Source of the DNA: Weissella uvarum
GTDB taxonomy: Bacteria; Bacillota; Bacilli; Lactobacillales; Lactobacillaceae
DNA: 64,000 nucleotides
Assembly (NCBI RefSeq): GCF_016908785.1
Contig: NZ_JAFBEO010000001.1
Coordinates: 372,001 to 436,000, forward strand
Direction: 5' to 3'
In this document: in pieces, positions 8,634-17,261 of the stretch
How positions within the stretch are numbered: position 1 is the stretch's first letter
Layout of the letters: the number at the start of each line of letters is the position of its first letter
Notes under the pieces: generated by a model
Databases searched by the model: none
What the model saw: only the letters and a program-made list of their open reading frames with translations
What the model was told of the DNA's origin: nothing
Translations under genes and position numbers: made by a program

Positions 8634-10357
8634 TAGTCAATCACCTCCTGTGCTTTTTGGGTGTCATAAATTTCACGATATACTGGTGAACTGGCTAATA
8701 ATTCAGCATGAGTTCCAGTCGCAATTAATTGCCCATCGGCCATGACAAAAATCCGATCGGCGTTAATAACTGATGAAATCTTCTCTGAGATTACAAACTT
8801 GGTCGTATCAACGAACTGTTCACTCAGAGCCTGTTGCACAAGCTTTTCAGAACGCGCATCCAAAGCCGAGGTTGAATCATCCAAAATCAACACTTTCGGA
8901 TCGCCAATCACGCCCCGCGTAATTGATAAACGTTGCTTTTGACCGCCCGAAAAGTTAGCAGAACGTTCTTCAACCACATGATCATACGTATCAGGATAAC
9001 GTTCAATGAATTCTGCGGCTTGTGCTGTCTGCGCAGCTGACTGCATATCAGAATACGTTGCATCTGCCTTACCTTGGCGTAAGTTATCTGAAATCTTACC
9101 CGAGAATAAAATCGCTTTTTGTTGTACAAAAGCTACCGCACGTCGCAATGACCCTTCATTAACTTGCTTTAAATCGACGTGACCAACTGCAACTTTACCC
9201 TCTGTTGGGTCATACAGTCTTGGAATCAATTCAGCTAGGGTTGATTTACCCGACCCGGTTGCTCCAACAATGCCAATCATTTCGCCTTGTTTAACGTCAA
9301 AAGAAATATCCTTTAAGACTGGCACTTCATCCCCAGGATAAGTAAACGATACATGATCAAATGTCACATCTCCTGATAAGTTTTGGGCTGGGGCTTCAGG
9401 ATTGAAAGTCAATTCTGGATCAGTATCCAAGACTTCTTTAATTCGACGCGTTGACTCAAATCCACGCGCAGCAAACATTGACATAAATCCAGCCATCACG
9501 ATTGCATTCATAATTTGCATCAAATAATTCACGAAAGAAGTTAAGGCCCCCAGCATTTGTGGATCAGCCATAATATGTTGACCAACAAATAAAATCGAAA
9601 CTGCAATCGCCATTTCTCCAACCAACATGAAGGCTGGCATTAAAATACTAAATAAGTATCCAATTTTGATATTAATGTCCGTTAGCTCACCTGATGCTGC
9701 ATTGAATCGCTTTTCTTCATTGCCCTCTTGATTGAATGACTTAACCACGCGAACCCCTTGTAGGTTCTCTTTAGCCATGCCGTTGGTCTTATCTAACAAA
9801 CCTTGGAACTTTCCAAACAATTTGCCCATCGGTTGCATGACCATCATCGTTATGCCAACGACTAGGACAATCATCACCAAAATCACCCACCATAAGCGAG
9901 GTAAGGTCATTAAGGCCAAGCCCAAAGCACCAATAAATAAAATCGGTACCCGCAACAATGATTGGAAGAACACCATGACAATCGTTTGAACTTGTTGAAT
10001 GTCATTGGTCATCCGTACCACTAAACTACCGCTTGAAAAACGTTCAATATTGGCAAATGAAAACTGCTGCACGTGTTGATACTCATCCGCTCTTAAGTCA
10101 GCGGCCGTGCCCATACCAACCTTGGTGGCAAAAATTGTATTTAATGCCCCCGCTATCAAACCAATCAACGCCACGACAATTAATTGAATCCCTAATGGGT
10201 ACATTTTAGATAAATTATCATCCGCAATCGCTTGTACCACTTGTTGTAACAATTTAGGTTGCCACAAACTAGTGATAGCAGCAATTGCAATGGTCACGGT
10301 TGCCCAAATGGCATCGCGTTTGTAGCGTTTCACATAGGAGAGTAAGAATTTAATCAT
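8633..10357 (-). CDS. Heterodimeric ABC exporter, subunit A (degenerate catalytic half)
   Basis: 574 aa half-transporter with an N-terminal six-helix domain and a C-terminal ATPase domain. Walker [10 protein letters not shown] and signature SGGQKQ are canonical. Walker B reads [11 protein letters not shown], with Asp in place of the catalytic Glu, and the switch His is replaced (VISEKIS). It therefore cannot hydrolyse ATP well at its own site and needs the next gene's product. Known LmrCD and BmrCD pairs behave this way. First gene of the two-gene operon, AAAGGAGGAG-type binding site upstream. Likely exports drugs, lipids or peptides; no sign of a dedicated bacteriocin cluster nearby. Confidence 0.88.
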   Translation of the reverse strand: MIKFLLSYVKRYKRDAIWATVTIAIAAITSLWQPKLLQQVVQAIADDNLSKMYPLGIQLIVVALIGLIAGALNTIFATKVGMGTAADLRADEYQHVQQFSFANIERFSSGSLVVRMTNDIQQVQTIVMVFFQSLLRVPILFIGALGLALMTLPRLWWVILVMIVLVVGITMMVMQPMGKLFGKFQGLLDKTNGMAKENLQGVRVVKSFNQEGNEEKRFNAASGELTDINIKIGYLFSILMPAFMLVGEMAIAVSILFVGQHIMADPQMLGALTSFVNYLMQIMNAIVMAGFMSMFAARGFESTRRIKEVLDTDPELTFNPEAPAQNLSGDVTFDHVSFTYPGDEVPVLKDISFDVKQGEMIGIVGATGSGKSTLAELIPRLYDPTEGKVAVGHVDLKQVNEGSLRRAVAFVQQKAILFSGKISDNLRQGKADATYSDMQSAAQTAQAAEFIERYPDTYDHVVEERSANFSGGQKQRLSITRGVIGDPKVLILDDSTSALDARSEKLVQQALSEQFVDTTKFVISEKISSVINADRIFVMADGQLIATGTHAELLASSPVYREIYDTQKAQEVID

Positions 10358-10386
10358 TGCGCTCCTCCTTTTACTATTTTTTAGTC

Positions 10387-10408
10387 AGTGTGCTTATTCT
10401 ACCACACT
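10387..10408 (-). promoter_or_regulatory. Inverted repeat over the exporter promoter
   Basis: AGTGTG (10387-10392) and CACACT (10403-10408) form a perfect 6-bp inverted repeat with a 10-base spacer. The spacer holds the predicted -10 TAGAAT of the exporter operon (TTGTTT 16 bases upstream). It could be an operator; the regulator is not adjacent. Confidence 0.35.
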
Positions 10409-10435
10409 CTTAAAACCAAACAATGACAACTAAAT

Positions 10436-10466
10436 AAAAAAACAGGCCATCACAAAATGACCCGCT
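10436..10466 (-). terminator. hflX terminator
   Basis: On the minus strand an 8-bp stem (GCGGGTCAT with ATGGCCTG, including G-U pairs) is followed by seven T. Confidence 0.7.
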
Positions 10467-10474
10467 TTTATCTA

Positions 10475-11758
10475 TTATTCAACAAAGTATTGAGCATAGC
10501 GACCAACTTGCGCTGGCGTCAAAACAACTGTCAACAATGTGCCTGTTTCAACATATTCAGTTGCAACAACCGTTGCCTGTTCATTTAATTCCGCCACAAC
10601 TTGGCCTTGATCATAAGGTACTAAAACTTGTTTTTCTTGCAAGTCCGCAAAAATATGTTGACGAATCGTTTCAACCAACAAATCTAACGATTGATCGTCT
10701 TTAGCCGATAGCACTAAGTTGTCCCCGTCCCGTTCTGGATATGGCACATCTTCGCATCGATCAGCCTTATTGTAAACGACCACCATTGGAATATCACCAA
10801 CCCCAATTTCCTTAAGCGTCTTTTCAGTCGTTTGCATCATTTCCCGATAATTTGGATCAGAATAATCAACGACTTGAACTAATAAATCAGCCTGGGCCGC
10901 TTCAGCTAAAGTTGCCCGAAAGGCTGCTACTAGTCCGTGTGGTAAATTAGATACAAAGCCAACCGTATCAGAAAGTAAAAAGCTCTGATTATCAGGCAAA
11001 TTTAATTTACGTACCGAAGTCTCCAAGGTAGCAAAAAGCATATCTGCTTGAAAAACAGTCTTATCTTGATTCTCCCCGTAACGGCGTACTAAACCGTTCA
11101 TAATGGTTGATTTACCCGCATTCGTATAACCAATTAAAGCAACATTTTTAATATTTTCTTTTTCACGGCGCGCACGACGGGTGACATCATCAGCTTCAAT
11201 TTCAGCCAGTTCTTTCCGTAAATCAGAAATTTGATGCTCAATATGGCGTCGATTCATTTCAAGTTTTGTTTCACCGGCACCACGCGATGTAAAGCTACCA
11301 CCATTACCACCAGTTTGTTGATCTAAACGTACATTCATTGATGTGCGCAAACGTGGTAATTGGTATTGCAATTGGGCAATTTCAACCTGTAGTTTTGCAA
11401 TCCGCGTTTTAGCTCGTGAAGCAAAAATATCCAAAATTAAGGCCGTTCGATCGATAACCCCAACACCAGTATCCGCCTCTAAATTACGAATCTGTGAAGG
11501 CGATAACTCATCATTGGTTACCACCATATCAGCCCCATAATAATCGACAGCCTCTTTCAAAGCTTCAACCTTTCCCTTTCCAAAATAAGTTCCAGGGTTG
11601 GGACGCTCTAGTTTTTGGGTCACGGTTGCCACTGGCTCAAGTTGATTGGCTTCAACCAAATTGGCTAATTCTTCCATTTGATAATCAAAGTCGTCTGTAC
11701 CACGGTTCAATCCCGCTAAAATAACTGGACGTCGTTGATCTGTTTCATTCTCTATCAT
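10475..11758 (-). CDS. hflX: Ribosome-associated GTPase HflX
   Basis: 427 aa GTPase that binds the 50S subunit and helps rescue or split stalled ribosomes under stress. An N-terminal HflX domain with the glycine-rich stretch GGNGGSFTSRGAGETKLE (residues about 150-167) is followed by a coiled region and the G domain with G1 GYTNAGKST (near 205), G3 DTVGF and G4 NKAD. It lies 13 bases downstream of the phosphatase gene, so the two are probably co-transcribed. A weak AGGA binding site precedes the ATG. Confidence 0.93.
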   Translation of the reverse strand: MIENETDQRRPVILAGLNRGTDDFDYQMEELANLVEANQLEPVATVTQKLERPNPGTYFGKGKVEALKEAVDYYGADMVVTNDELSPSQIRNLEADTGVGVIDRTALILDIFASRAKTRIAKLQVEIAQLQYQLPRLRTSMNVRLDQQTGGNGGSFTSRGAGETKLEMNRRHIEHQISDLRKELAEIEADDVTRRARREKENIKNVALIGYTNAGKSTIMNGLVRRYGENQDKTVFQADMLFATLETSVRKLNLPDNQSFLLSDTVGFVSNLPHGLVAAFRATLAEAAQADLLVQVVDYSDPNYREMMQTTEKTLKEIGVGDIPMVVVYNKADRCEDVPYPERDGDNLVLSAKDDQSLDLLVETIRQHIFADLQEKQVLVPYDQGQVVAELNEQATVVATEYVETGTLLTVVLTPAQVGRYAQYFVE

Positions 11759-11771
11759 GTATTATCCTAAC

Positions 11772-12452
11772 TTACCAAACTGTTGTTGTATCATTATAGG
11801 CCTGCAATTGCATGTCATCATCTGTGACTTGCCAAACCGAAATCATGCCATTTTTTGGCGCAATGTGCGTTGTTTGCTCGTCATGATAGCGCGCCACGAC
11901 ATTCCGAATCAAACTTCCATGCGCCACGACTAATACCTTATCGCCATCTTGATGCTTTTGGCGCACTGCATCCATCGCTGCATCAAAGCGCTTCCAGAAC
12001 ATGGCTGCATCTTCAGCATCCCCAAATTCATCAAGCTCATGCATAGCATCCATCGTGCCATCCATGGTTAGATGTTGCGTCAATTCGCCATACCCAGTAA
12101 TTTCATCAGCCTGGGGCATCCGCTTAGCATGCGCAATTTCTGGTGCGATATCCGCCCCACGCAAACCTTCATAGCTTCCAAAGAAAACTTCCCGGAAGCC
12201 TGGTAATTCAACTGGCTTTACCAGGTGCTGCTCTTGTTTATTTTGTTGCAAAATGAATTCGGCAGTCATCCGTGCACGACTGAGATCAGATGAATAAGCA
12301 CCTTGGAAATCCACATTTGCTAAGCGTTGACCAGCAGCCTGTGCATCAGAAATACCACTTTCAGTTAAAGGGGCATCACTCCATCCTTGCATGCGTCCAT
12401 ACTTATTCAAATATGTTTGTCCATGTCGTACCAAATATAATGTAAAAGCCAT
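11772..12452 (-). CDS. Histidine phosphatase family protein (phosphoglycerate-mutase-like)
   Basis: 226 aa from the chosen start. Catalytic RHG motif in LVRHGQTYLN (residues 5-14), a distal acidic residue in REVFFGSYEG, and the second catalytic His in VAHGSLIRN. This branch is a broad phosphatase rather than a glycolytic mutase, and the substrate cannot be predicted. The ATG at 12452 is preferred over the one at 12467 because GAGG lies 9-10 bases before it. An extended -10 TGCTATAAT (12498-12503, minus strand) precedes the gene. Operon with hflX. Confidence 0.85.
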   Translation of the reverse strand: MAFTLYLVRHGQTYLNKYGRMQGWSDAPLTESGISDAQAAGQRLANVDFQGAYSSDLSRARMTAEFILQQNKQEQHLVKPVELPGFREVFFGSYEGLRGADIAPEIAHAKRMPQADEITGYGELTQHLTMDGTMDAMHELDEFGDAEDAAMFWKRFDAAMDAVRQKHQDGDKVLVVAHGSLIRNVVARYHDEQTTHIAPKNGMISVWQVTDDDMQLQAYNDTTTVW

Positions 12453-12497
12453 TTTATGCGTCCTCACTTTGCAATCTGTATGCGTAAACTACCCCTT

Positions 12498-12506
12498 ATT
12501 ATAGCA
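12498..12506 (-). promoter_or_regulatory. Predicted promoter of phosphatase-hflX operon
   Basis: Extended -10 TGCTATAAT on the minus strand (TATAAT at 12498-12503). No strong -35. It is back to back with the tRNA-Glu promoter. Confidence 0.55.
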
Positions 12507-12550
12507 TTATTCCAACCCCAGATTCTAATTAGGAATCCAGTAAAAAATGA

Positions 12551-12580
12551 TTGACAGTCGCGTTTTGACTCTGGTATAGT
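12551..12580 (+). promoter_or_regulatory. tRNA-Glu promoter
   Basis: TTGACA (12551-12556), an 18-base spacer, then TATAGT (12575-12580) preceded by TGG as an extended -10. It lies 24 bases upstream of the first tRNA. Confidence 0.8.
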
Positions 12581-12604
12581 TAATTATTGTTGTGATGATA
12601 CTTT

Positions 12605-12676
12605 GGCCCAATGGTCAAGTGGTCAAGACGTCGCGTTCTCAGCGCGGAATCCAGGGTTCGACTCCCTGTTGGGCTA
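12605..12676 (+). tRNA. tRNA-Glu (anticodon CTC), copy 1
   Basis: A 72-nt cloverleaf: acceptor GGCCCAA with TTGGGCT, D arm GTC/GAC, anticodon stem TCGCG/CGCGG with loop TTCTCAG (CTC at positions 34-36), and T stem CAGGG/CCCTG. Discriminator A; CCA is not encoded. The framework resembles Firmicute tRNA-Glu, but these normally carry TTC. CTC reads GAG only. Confidence 0.85.
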
Positions 12677-12705
12677 TTTTATTAGCTTAGTCAATTTATC
12701 ATCAT

Positions 12706-12777
12706 GGCCCAATGGTCAAGTGGTCAAGACGTCGCGTTCTCAGCGCGGAATCCAGGGTTCGACTCCCTGTTGGGCTA
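12706..12777 (+). tRNA. tRNA-Glu (anticodon CTC), copy 2
   Basis: Identical over its 72 nt to the copy 29 bases upstream and transcribed from the same promoter. A terminator follows 5 bases later. Confidence 0.85.
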
Positions 12778-12782
12778 TCTTA

Positions 12783-12815
12783 AAAAGCACACGTGCAAAC
12801 GTGTGCTTTTTCTTT
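12783..12815 (+). terminator. tRNA-Glu terminator
   Basis: AAAAGCACACGT (12783-12794), loop GCAA, then ACGTGTGCTTTT (12799-12810): a perfect 12-bp stem followed by further T. Confidence 0.93.
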
Positions 12816-12852
12816 TACAATGACAGTATTAAGAAAAAAAGGACGGAACATT

Positions 12853-13686
12853 ATGCCAAAGTTTATCTCTTGGAATATCGATAGTATCAACGCTGCCGTT
12901 GAACACAAGTCAGCGCGTGGTGAAATGACCTGGGCAACCCTAGAACACCTGGCTGAATTAGCACCCGATGTTTTAGCTATTCAAGAAACCAAATTACGCC
13001 CAACTGGTTTGACCAAAAAGCAAGCCCAAGCTTTGGATGATTTATTTCCTGATTATCATCGCTATTTGAACTATAGTACAGCACGAGCTGGCTATTCTGG
13101 GACGATGATGCTTAGTCGGATTGAACCGCTTGCTGTTACATATCCGACAATTGGTGCACCAGGTGAGATGGACCAAGAGGGTCGCATTATCACTTTAGAA
13201 TTTGAGCATGCTTTCGTTTCCACAGTGTATACCCCTAATTCTGGTCGCGAACTCGCCCGTTTGAGTGACCGCCAAGCTTGGGATGCAGCTTATCAGCAAT
13301 ACATTGAAAGCTTGACGGTCCAAAAACCTGTCATTTTCTCAGGCGATTTCAATGTTGCTCATCAAGAGATTGACTTGAAAAATCCTAAGACGAATCACCA
13401 TAGTGCCGGTTTCACAGATGAAGAACGTGCTGATTTCACCAATCTCCTTAACGCTGGGTATATCGATACATTCCGTACTTTAAACCCGGATACAGCCGGT
13501 GTGTACACTTGGTGGTCACAAATTGCCAAACAATCAAAAAAAAATAACGCCGGTTGGCGAATTGACTACTATTTAATCTCACAAAATCTACAGGATTATC
13601 TAACTGATTTTGAAGTCATTGATACTGGTGCTCGCCAAGATCATGCCCCCATTCAACTAACATTAGATAATTTTGAACTCAACTAA
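12853..13686 (+). CDS. exoA: Exodeoxyribonuclease III / AP endonuclease
   Basis: 277 aa enzyme of the ExoIII/Ape1 family that cuts DNA at abasic sites during base excision repair. Motifs: ISWNID at the N-terminus, LAIQETKL (metal-binding Glu), YTPNSG, SGDFNVAH, and WRIDYYLIS with DHAPIQL at the end (catalytic His). The ATG at 12853 is chosen because AAAGGA lies just upstream and the family starts MKFISWN-like. The longer frame from 12793 runs through the tRNA terminator. A strong terminator follows. Confidence 0.93.
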   Translation: MPKFISWNIDSINAAVEHKSARGEMTWATLEHLAELAPDVLAIQETKLRPTGLTKKQAQALDDLFPDYHRYLNYSTARAGYSGTMMLSRIEPLAVTYPTIGAPGEMDQEGRIITLEFEHAFVSTVYTPNSGRELARLSDRQAWDAAYQQYIESLTVQKPVIFSGDFNVAHQEIDLKNPKTNHHSAGFTDEERADFTNLLNAGYIDTFRTLNPDTAGVYTWWSQIAKQSKKNNAGWRIDYYLISQNLQDYLTDFEVIDTGARQDHAPIQLTLDNFELN

Positions 13687-13739
13687 ATCAGAAAATATGA
13701 AATACAACTCAAAAAATTGACGTTTATTATAATTCATTA

Positions 13740-13784
13740 ATTGGTCGGGAATGCTTTGATAGCCTTTCCGACCAATTTTGTTTT
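13740..13784 (+). terminator. exoA terminator
   Basis: A 12-bp stem (ATTGGTCGGGAA with TTTCCGACCAAT, one G-U pair) with a 13-base loop, then TTTTGTTTT. Confidence 0.85.
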
Positions 13785-13840
13785 AAGCCGTGCGCGATTG
13801 CACACTAAACGCTTCATCACTTTAATATTGAGTTGTTCAA

Positions 13841-14155
13841 TTACAAGTCAAATCTATTTTTGATTTTATTCTCACTATAATTTACCAATTCCTCGACAGT
13901 GATATCATATTTTTCACAAAAGATTAACACTTCATCTAATACGTCAGCTAGCTCTTCAACCAAATTATCTCGTTCATCCTGCTTGCTAACCGGCCCTTCA
14001 CCTGGATGATCACGACCAAATTCATATTTTCGAATCGCTTGTGAAAGCTCACCGACTTCTTCTGTCAAAAAATTCAACCTTCTTGAGGAACTTAGTTGCA
14101 ACCATCCTCTTGATTTATAGAAATTTGATAACCACTGCTGATGTTCATTAATCAT
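13841..14155 (-). CDS. MazG-like nucleotide pyrophosphohydrolase
   Basis: 104 aa single-domain member of the all-alpha NTP pyrophosphohydrolase family. The two metal-binding helices are visible: EEVGELSQAI (residues about 31-40) and EELADVLDEVL (about 67-77), matching the ExxE...ExxD pattern. Likely house-cleaning hydrolysis of non-canonical NTPs; substrate not predictable. AGGAGG lies just before the ATG. It stands alone between terminators. Confidence 0.85.
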   Translation of the reverse strand: MINEHQQWLSNFYKSRGWLQLSSSRRLNFLTEEVGELSQAIRKYEFGRDHPGEGPVSKQDERDNLVEELADVLDEVLIFCEKYDITVEELVNYSENKIKNRFDL

Positions 14156-14258
14156 GATTAATCCTCCTTTTCATATTACCTGATCAAAATTGATGTTATC
14201 ACATCGTAATCCTATATTAAAAATTGCTTGAAAGTCCAAAAATCTTTAACAAACAATA

Positions 14259-14307
14259 TTAAACCCCCACTAGTGGATTACTCCAACTAATGGGGGTTTA
14301 ATTTTTG
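14259..14307. terminator. Terminator downstream of adhE
   Basis: TTAAACCCCCA (14259-14269) and TGGGGGTTTAA (14291-14301) form an 11-bp stem extended by a second short helix. T-rich on both sides. It ends the adhE transcript on the minus strand. Confidence 0.75.
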
Positions 14308-14343
14308 ATAATTTCAAATTACCAGGCTTTTTATCTTTAACAA

Positions 14344-17034
14344 TTAAATTTCATCCAGCAACAATTGGCGAATGTCAGCCAAATAAGGTTGACGTGGGTT
14401 TGTCCCAACCGTTTGATCATCGTAAACCAAGTCCGCCAGAACATCAACGCTCTTTTCAACGGCTTCCTTTGACACCCCATTACCTGACAAGGTTGGGTTA
14501 ATGTCCAAGGCATCCGTCAACTCCTTAATCTTAGCAAGCAAGGCATCTACTAAGGCTGCATCATCCTTACCAGTCAAACCAATGTAACGCGCAATATCAG
14601 CATAATCCTTTTGAGCACGATAAGTCTCGTAACGTGGATATGGCGTGCGCTTAACATTATTGGTTACTGCATTGTACTTAATCACATGTGGCATCGCAAT
14701 CGTAATTGCCAAACCGTGTGGCAAATCAAATTCTCCACCAGTCTTGTGAGCAATCGCATGATTCAAACCTAAGAAGGCATTCGCAAATGACATACCCGCA
14801 AGAGTAGCTGCGTAATGCATGTTGGCACGGGCTGTTTGTCCTTCCTTAGTTGGATGTTGCGGATCATATTGATATGAAGCTTCCAAGTTTTCGAAAATCA
14901 ACTTAATCGCTTGCAAAGCCCAAGGACGCGTAAAGTCAGATGCCATTACTGAAACATATGATTCAAGCGCATGTGATAGTGAATCCATACCTGAGTAAGC
15001 CACTGTCCGCTTTGGGACCGTCATCACAAATTCAGGATCAACAATGGCAACTTGTGGCGTCAAAGCATAATCAGCCAAAGGATACTTCACGTGCGTTTCA
15101 TCATCAGTAATTACGGCAAACGGTGTCACTTCTGAACCAGTTCCAGAAGTGGTTGGAATGGCAATCATTTGCGTTAATGGTTGTGCTTCGAACTTGATGA
15201 TACGCTTACGGATATCCATGAACTTTTGTTGCAATTGTCCAAATAATTCTTGCAAGGCAGCCATGTCATCCAAAATACCAACATGCTTTTGTGAGTATTC
15301 ATAAATATAACGGGCAACCTTACCAGCATCCAAAGCAGAACCACCACCAAGCAAGATAATGCTATCAGGCTTAAATTCAGCCATTTGACGCGCAATGTCA
15401 ATTGTTTGACCGAGCGTTGGGTCAGGCTTAACGGTACCGTAAACTGACGTCTTAACTGGATTCTCACGCAAAGCCAATTGATCCAAAACTTGGTCAACAA
15501 AGCCAAATTGCACCATCCCTGGGTCCGCCACGATGAAGGCCCGCTCTACATTTTCAACATCTTGCAAATATGAAATAGCATTTGATTCGTAGTAAATATT
15601 CTCTGGCAAGCGGACCCATTGTGGACGGTTACGGCGACGAGCAACCGTCTTAACATTCAACAAATCGTCTGTAGATAGATTATGTGACAATGAATTCTTC
15701 CCCCATGAACCTGTTCCAAGCGTCAATGATGGACGCATTGCATCTGAATAAACATCACCAATTCCGCCAAGTGTATCAGGTTGGTTAACCAAAATCCGTG
15801 AAGCATCAATGGCATCGGCATATTCCTTAACAAATGGATCGTTTTGGGCACCGATTTGAATGGCCACATTGTGTCCCGCACCTTGGTAGTTCAACAAAGC
15901 GCGAACAATTTCAATCGCTTCTTCACGTGAGTCCGCCTTATAAACTGACAACATTGGGCTCAACTTTTCTGAAGATAGTGGTTCACCAATGTTCTGCTTA
16001 TCAAGTTCAAACAACATCAAGTCCTTGTCATCTGGAAGCTTTACACCAGCTTGATCAGCAATCCAGTGCGCTGAACGTCCGGCAACTGGTCCAGCCACGC
16101 CATAACCATCAGCACCTGGCTTAAAAGCGTAATCCGCAATCTTTTGGTAATCACGCTTTGGTACCAAATAACCACCTTGCGCTTGTAATTGCTGCATATA
16201 TTCATCGTAGATTGAAGCATCAACCACAACTGAATTTTCAGCCGCACAAATCATACTGTTATCGAAACGTTTTGAAATCAATAAGTCTTCAACGGCACGA
16301 TTAATATCAGCTGTCTTATCAACATAAACGGCACCATTCCCAGCTCCCACACCCATTGAAGGATTTCCTGATTTCAAGGCCGCGTTAACCATTCCCGGAC
16401 CACCAGTGGCCAAGATTGAAGCAATCTTAGGGTTCGTGATTAAAGCATTCGTTGCATCAATTGATGGATTTTCAATCCATTGAATGAAGTGCTTAGGTGC
16501 CCCAGCTTTAAGCGCTGCTTCATAAACAATTTGGGCTGCATGAACGGAAGCCTTTTGTGCTTGCGGATGAAAAGCAAAAATAATGACGTTACGTGTTTTA
16601 GCTGCCATCATCGACTTAAAGATGGTCGTTGAAGTTGGATTGGTTGTAGGCACAATTCCGGCCAAAATACCTAGCGGTGCGGCAACCTTCACTTGTCCCG
16701 TCACCTTATCTTCACCAATCACACCAACTGTCTTATCATTTCGAATGGCATTGTAAACAGATTCAGACGCGAATTTATTTTTAGTGTCCTTATCTTCAAT
16801 CACACCCCGGCCAGTTTCTTCATAAGCTTCATGAGCTAACCGAAGTGAGTTCTTTGATCCAGCCAAGGCCATGGCTGCCACAATCTCATCTACTTGTTCT
16901 TGCGTATATGTTTTAAATTCTTCAAAAGCAGCTTGCGCATTATCAACCAATGTTTGTACTTCTTGCTCAGCTTGTGCTTTACGTTGTGCTTTTTCTTCAG
17001 GGGTCATTTCTTTTTTCTTAGATGTATCTGCCAT
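14344..17034 (-). CDS. adhE: Bifunctional acetaldehyde-CoA / alcohol dehydrogenase
   Basis: 896 aa, full length for AdhE. It reduces acetyl-CoA to acetaldehyde and then ethanol, recycling NADH in heterolactic fermentation of phosphoketolase-derived acetyl phosphate. The N-terminal aldehyde dehydrogenase half carries the catalytic Cys in NSMICAAEN (near 260). The C-terminal iron-type alcohol dehydrogenase half carries GGGSALDAGK, the metal His residues in LNHAIAHKTGG, and AMPHVIKYNA. AGAGGAGAT precedes the ATG. The N-terminus has a Lys/Glu-rich extension (about 20 residues). The promoter overlaps a Rex-like operator, consistent with control by the NADH/NAD ratio. Confidence 0.95.
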   Translation of the reverse strand: MADTSKKKEMTPEEKAQRKAQAEQEVQTLVDNAQAAFEEFKTYTQEQVDEIVAAMALAGSKNSLRLAHEAYEETGRGVIEDKDTKNKFASESVYNAIRNDKTVGVIGEDKVTGQVKVAAPLGILAGIVPTTNPTSTTIFKSMMAAKTRNVIIFAFHPQAQKASVHAAQIVYEAALKAGAPKHFIQWIENPSIDATNALITNPKIASILATGGPGMVNAALKSGNPSMGVGAGNGAVYVDKTADINRAVEDLLISKRFDNSMICAAENSVVVDASIYDEYMQQLQAQGGYLVPKRDYQKIADYAFKPGADGYGVAGPVAGRSAHWIADQAGVKLPDDKDLMLFELDKQNIGEPLSSEKLSPMLSVYKADSREEAIEIVRALLNYQGAGHNVAIQIGAQNDPFVKEYADAIDASRILVNQPDTLGGIGDVYSDAMRPSLTLGTGSWGKNSLSHNLSTDDLLNVKTVARRRNRPQWVRLPENIYYESNAISYLQDVENVERAFIVADPGMVQFGFVDQVLDQLALRENPVKTSVYGTVKPDPTLGQTIDIARQMAEFKPDSIILLGGGSALDAGKVARYIYEYSQKHVGILDDMAALQELFGQLQQKFMDIRKRIIKFEAQPLTQMIAIPTTSGTGSEVTPFAVITDDETHVKYPLADYALTPQVAIVDPEFVMTVPKRTVAYSGMDSLSHALESYVSVMASDFTRPWALQAIKLIFENLEASYQYDPQHPTKEGQTARANMHYAATLAGMSFANAFLGLNHAIAHKTGGEFDLPHGLAITIAMPHVIKYNAVTNNVKRTPYPRYETYRAQKDYADIARYIGLTGKDDAALVDALLAKIKELTDALDINPTLSGNGVSKEAVEKSVDVLADLVYDDQTVGTNPRQPYLADIRQLLLDEI

Positions 17035-17081
17035 TGTGAGATCTCCTCTAAATTTATTGCTTGCTTTCTCTTAACAATACT

Positions 17082-17099
17082 TAGTGTAACATTTCACAA
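17082..17099 (-). promoter_or_regulatory. Rex-like operator upstream of adhE
   Basis: On the minus strand TTGTGA-N6-ACACTA (17082-17099), against the Rex consensus TTGTGA-N6-TCACAA: the left half is perfect and the right half matches 4 of 6. It lies between and over the -35 and -10 of adhE, a position that gives repression when NADH is low. rex itself is not in the window. Confidence 0.55.
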
Positions 17100-17110
17100 G
17101 GTAAAGTCAA
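17083..17110 (-). promoter_or_regulatory. adhE promoter
   Basis: TTGACT (17105-17110), a 16-base spacer, then TACACT (17083-17088) with an upstream TG. It lies about 50 bases from the adhE start. Confidence 0.7.
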
Positions 17111-17142
17111 CGACTTTGTTAAAGTTTTTACATGAAGAATAC

Positions 17143-17170
17143 AAAAAAGCCTGAACATAGCGTTCAGGCT
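17143..17170 (-). terminator. pepO terminator
   Basis: AGCCTGAAC/GTTCAGGCT, a 9-bp stem with a 5-base loop, followed by T6 on the minus strand; about 90 bases past the pepO stop. Confidence 0.85.
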
Positions 17171-17261
17171 CGTTTATATAAGATAATAATTAATGTGATT
17201 ATAATCACATAGTGCCAATATTAAGAAATCATTTCCCTATTTGATTTGGCTTTATCGTCTG

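Noticed and set aside
12603-12884. ORF of 93 codons across the two tRNA-Glu genes
   Set aside because: It is open only because the tRNA sequence is repeated in frame. It has no ribosome binding site and overlaps structured RNA genes.
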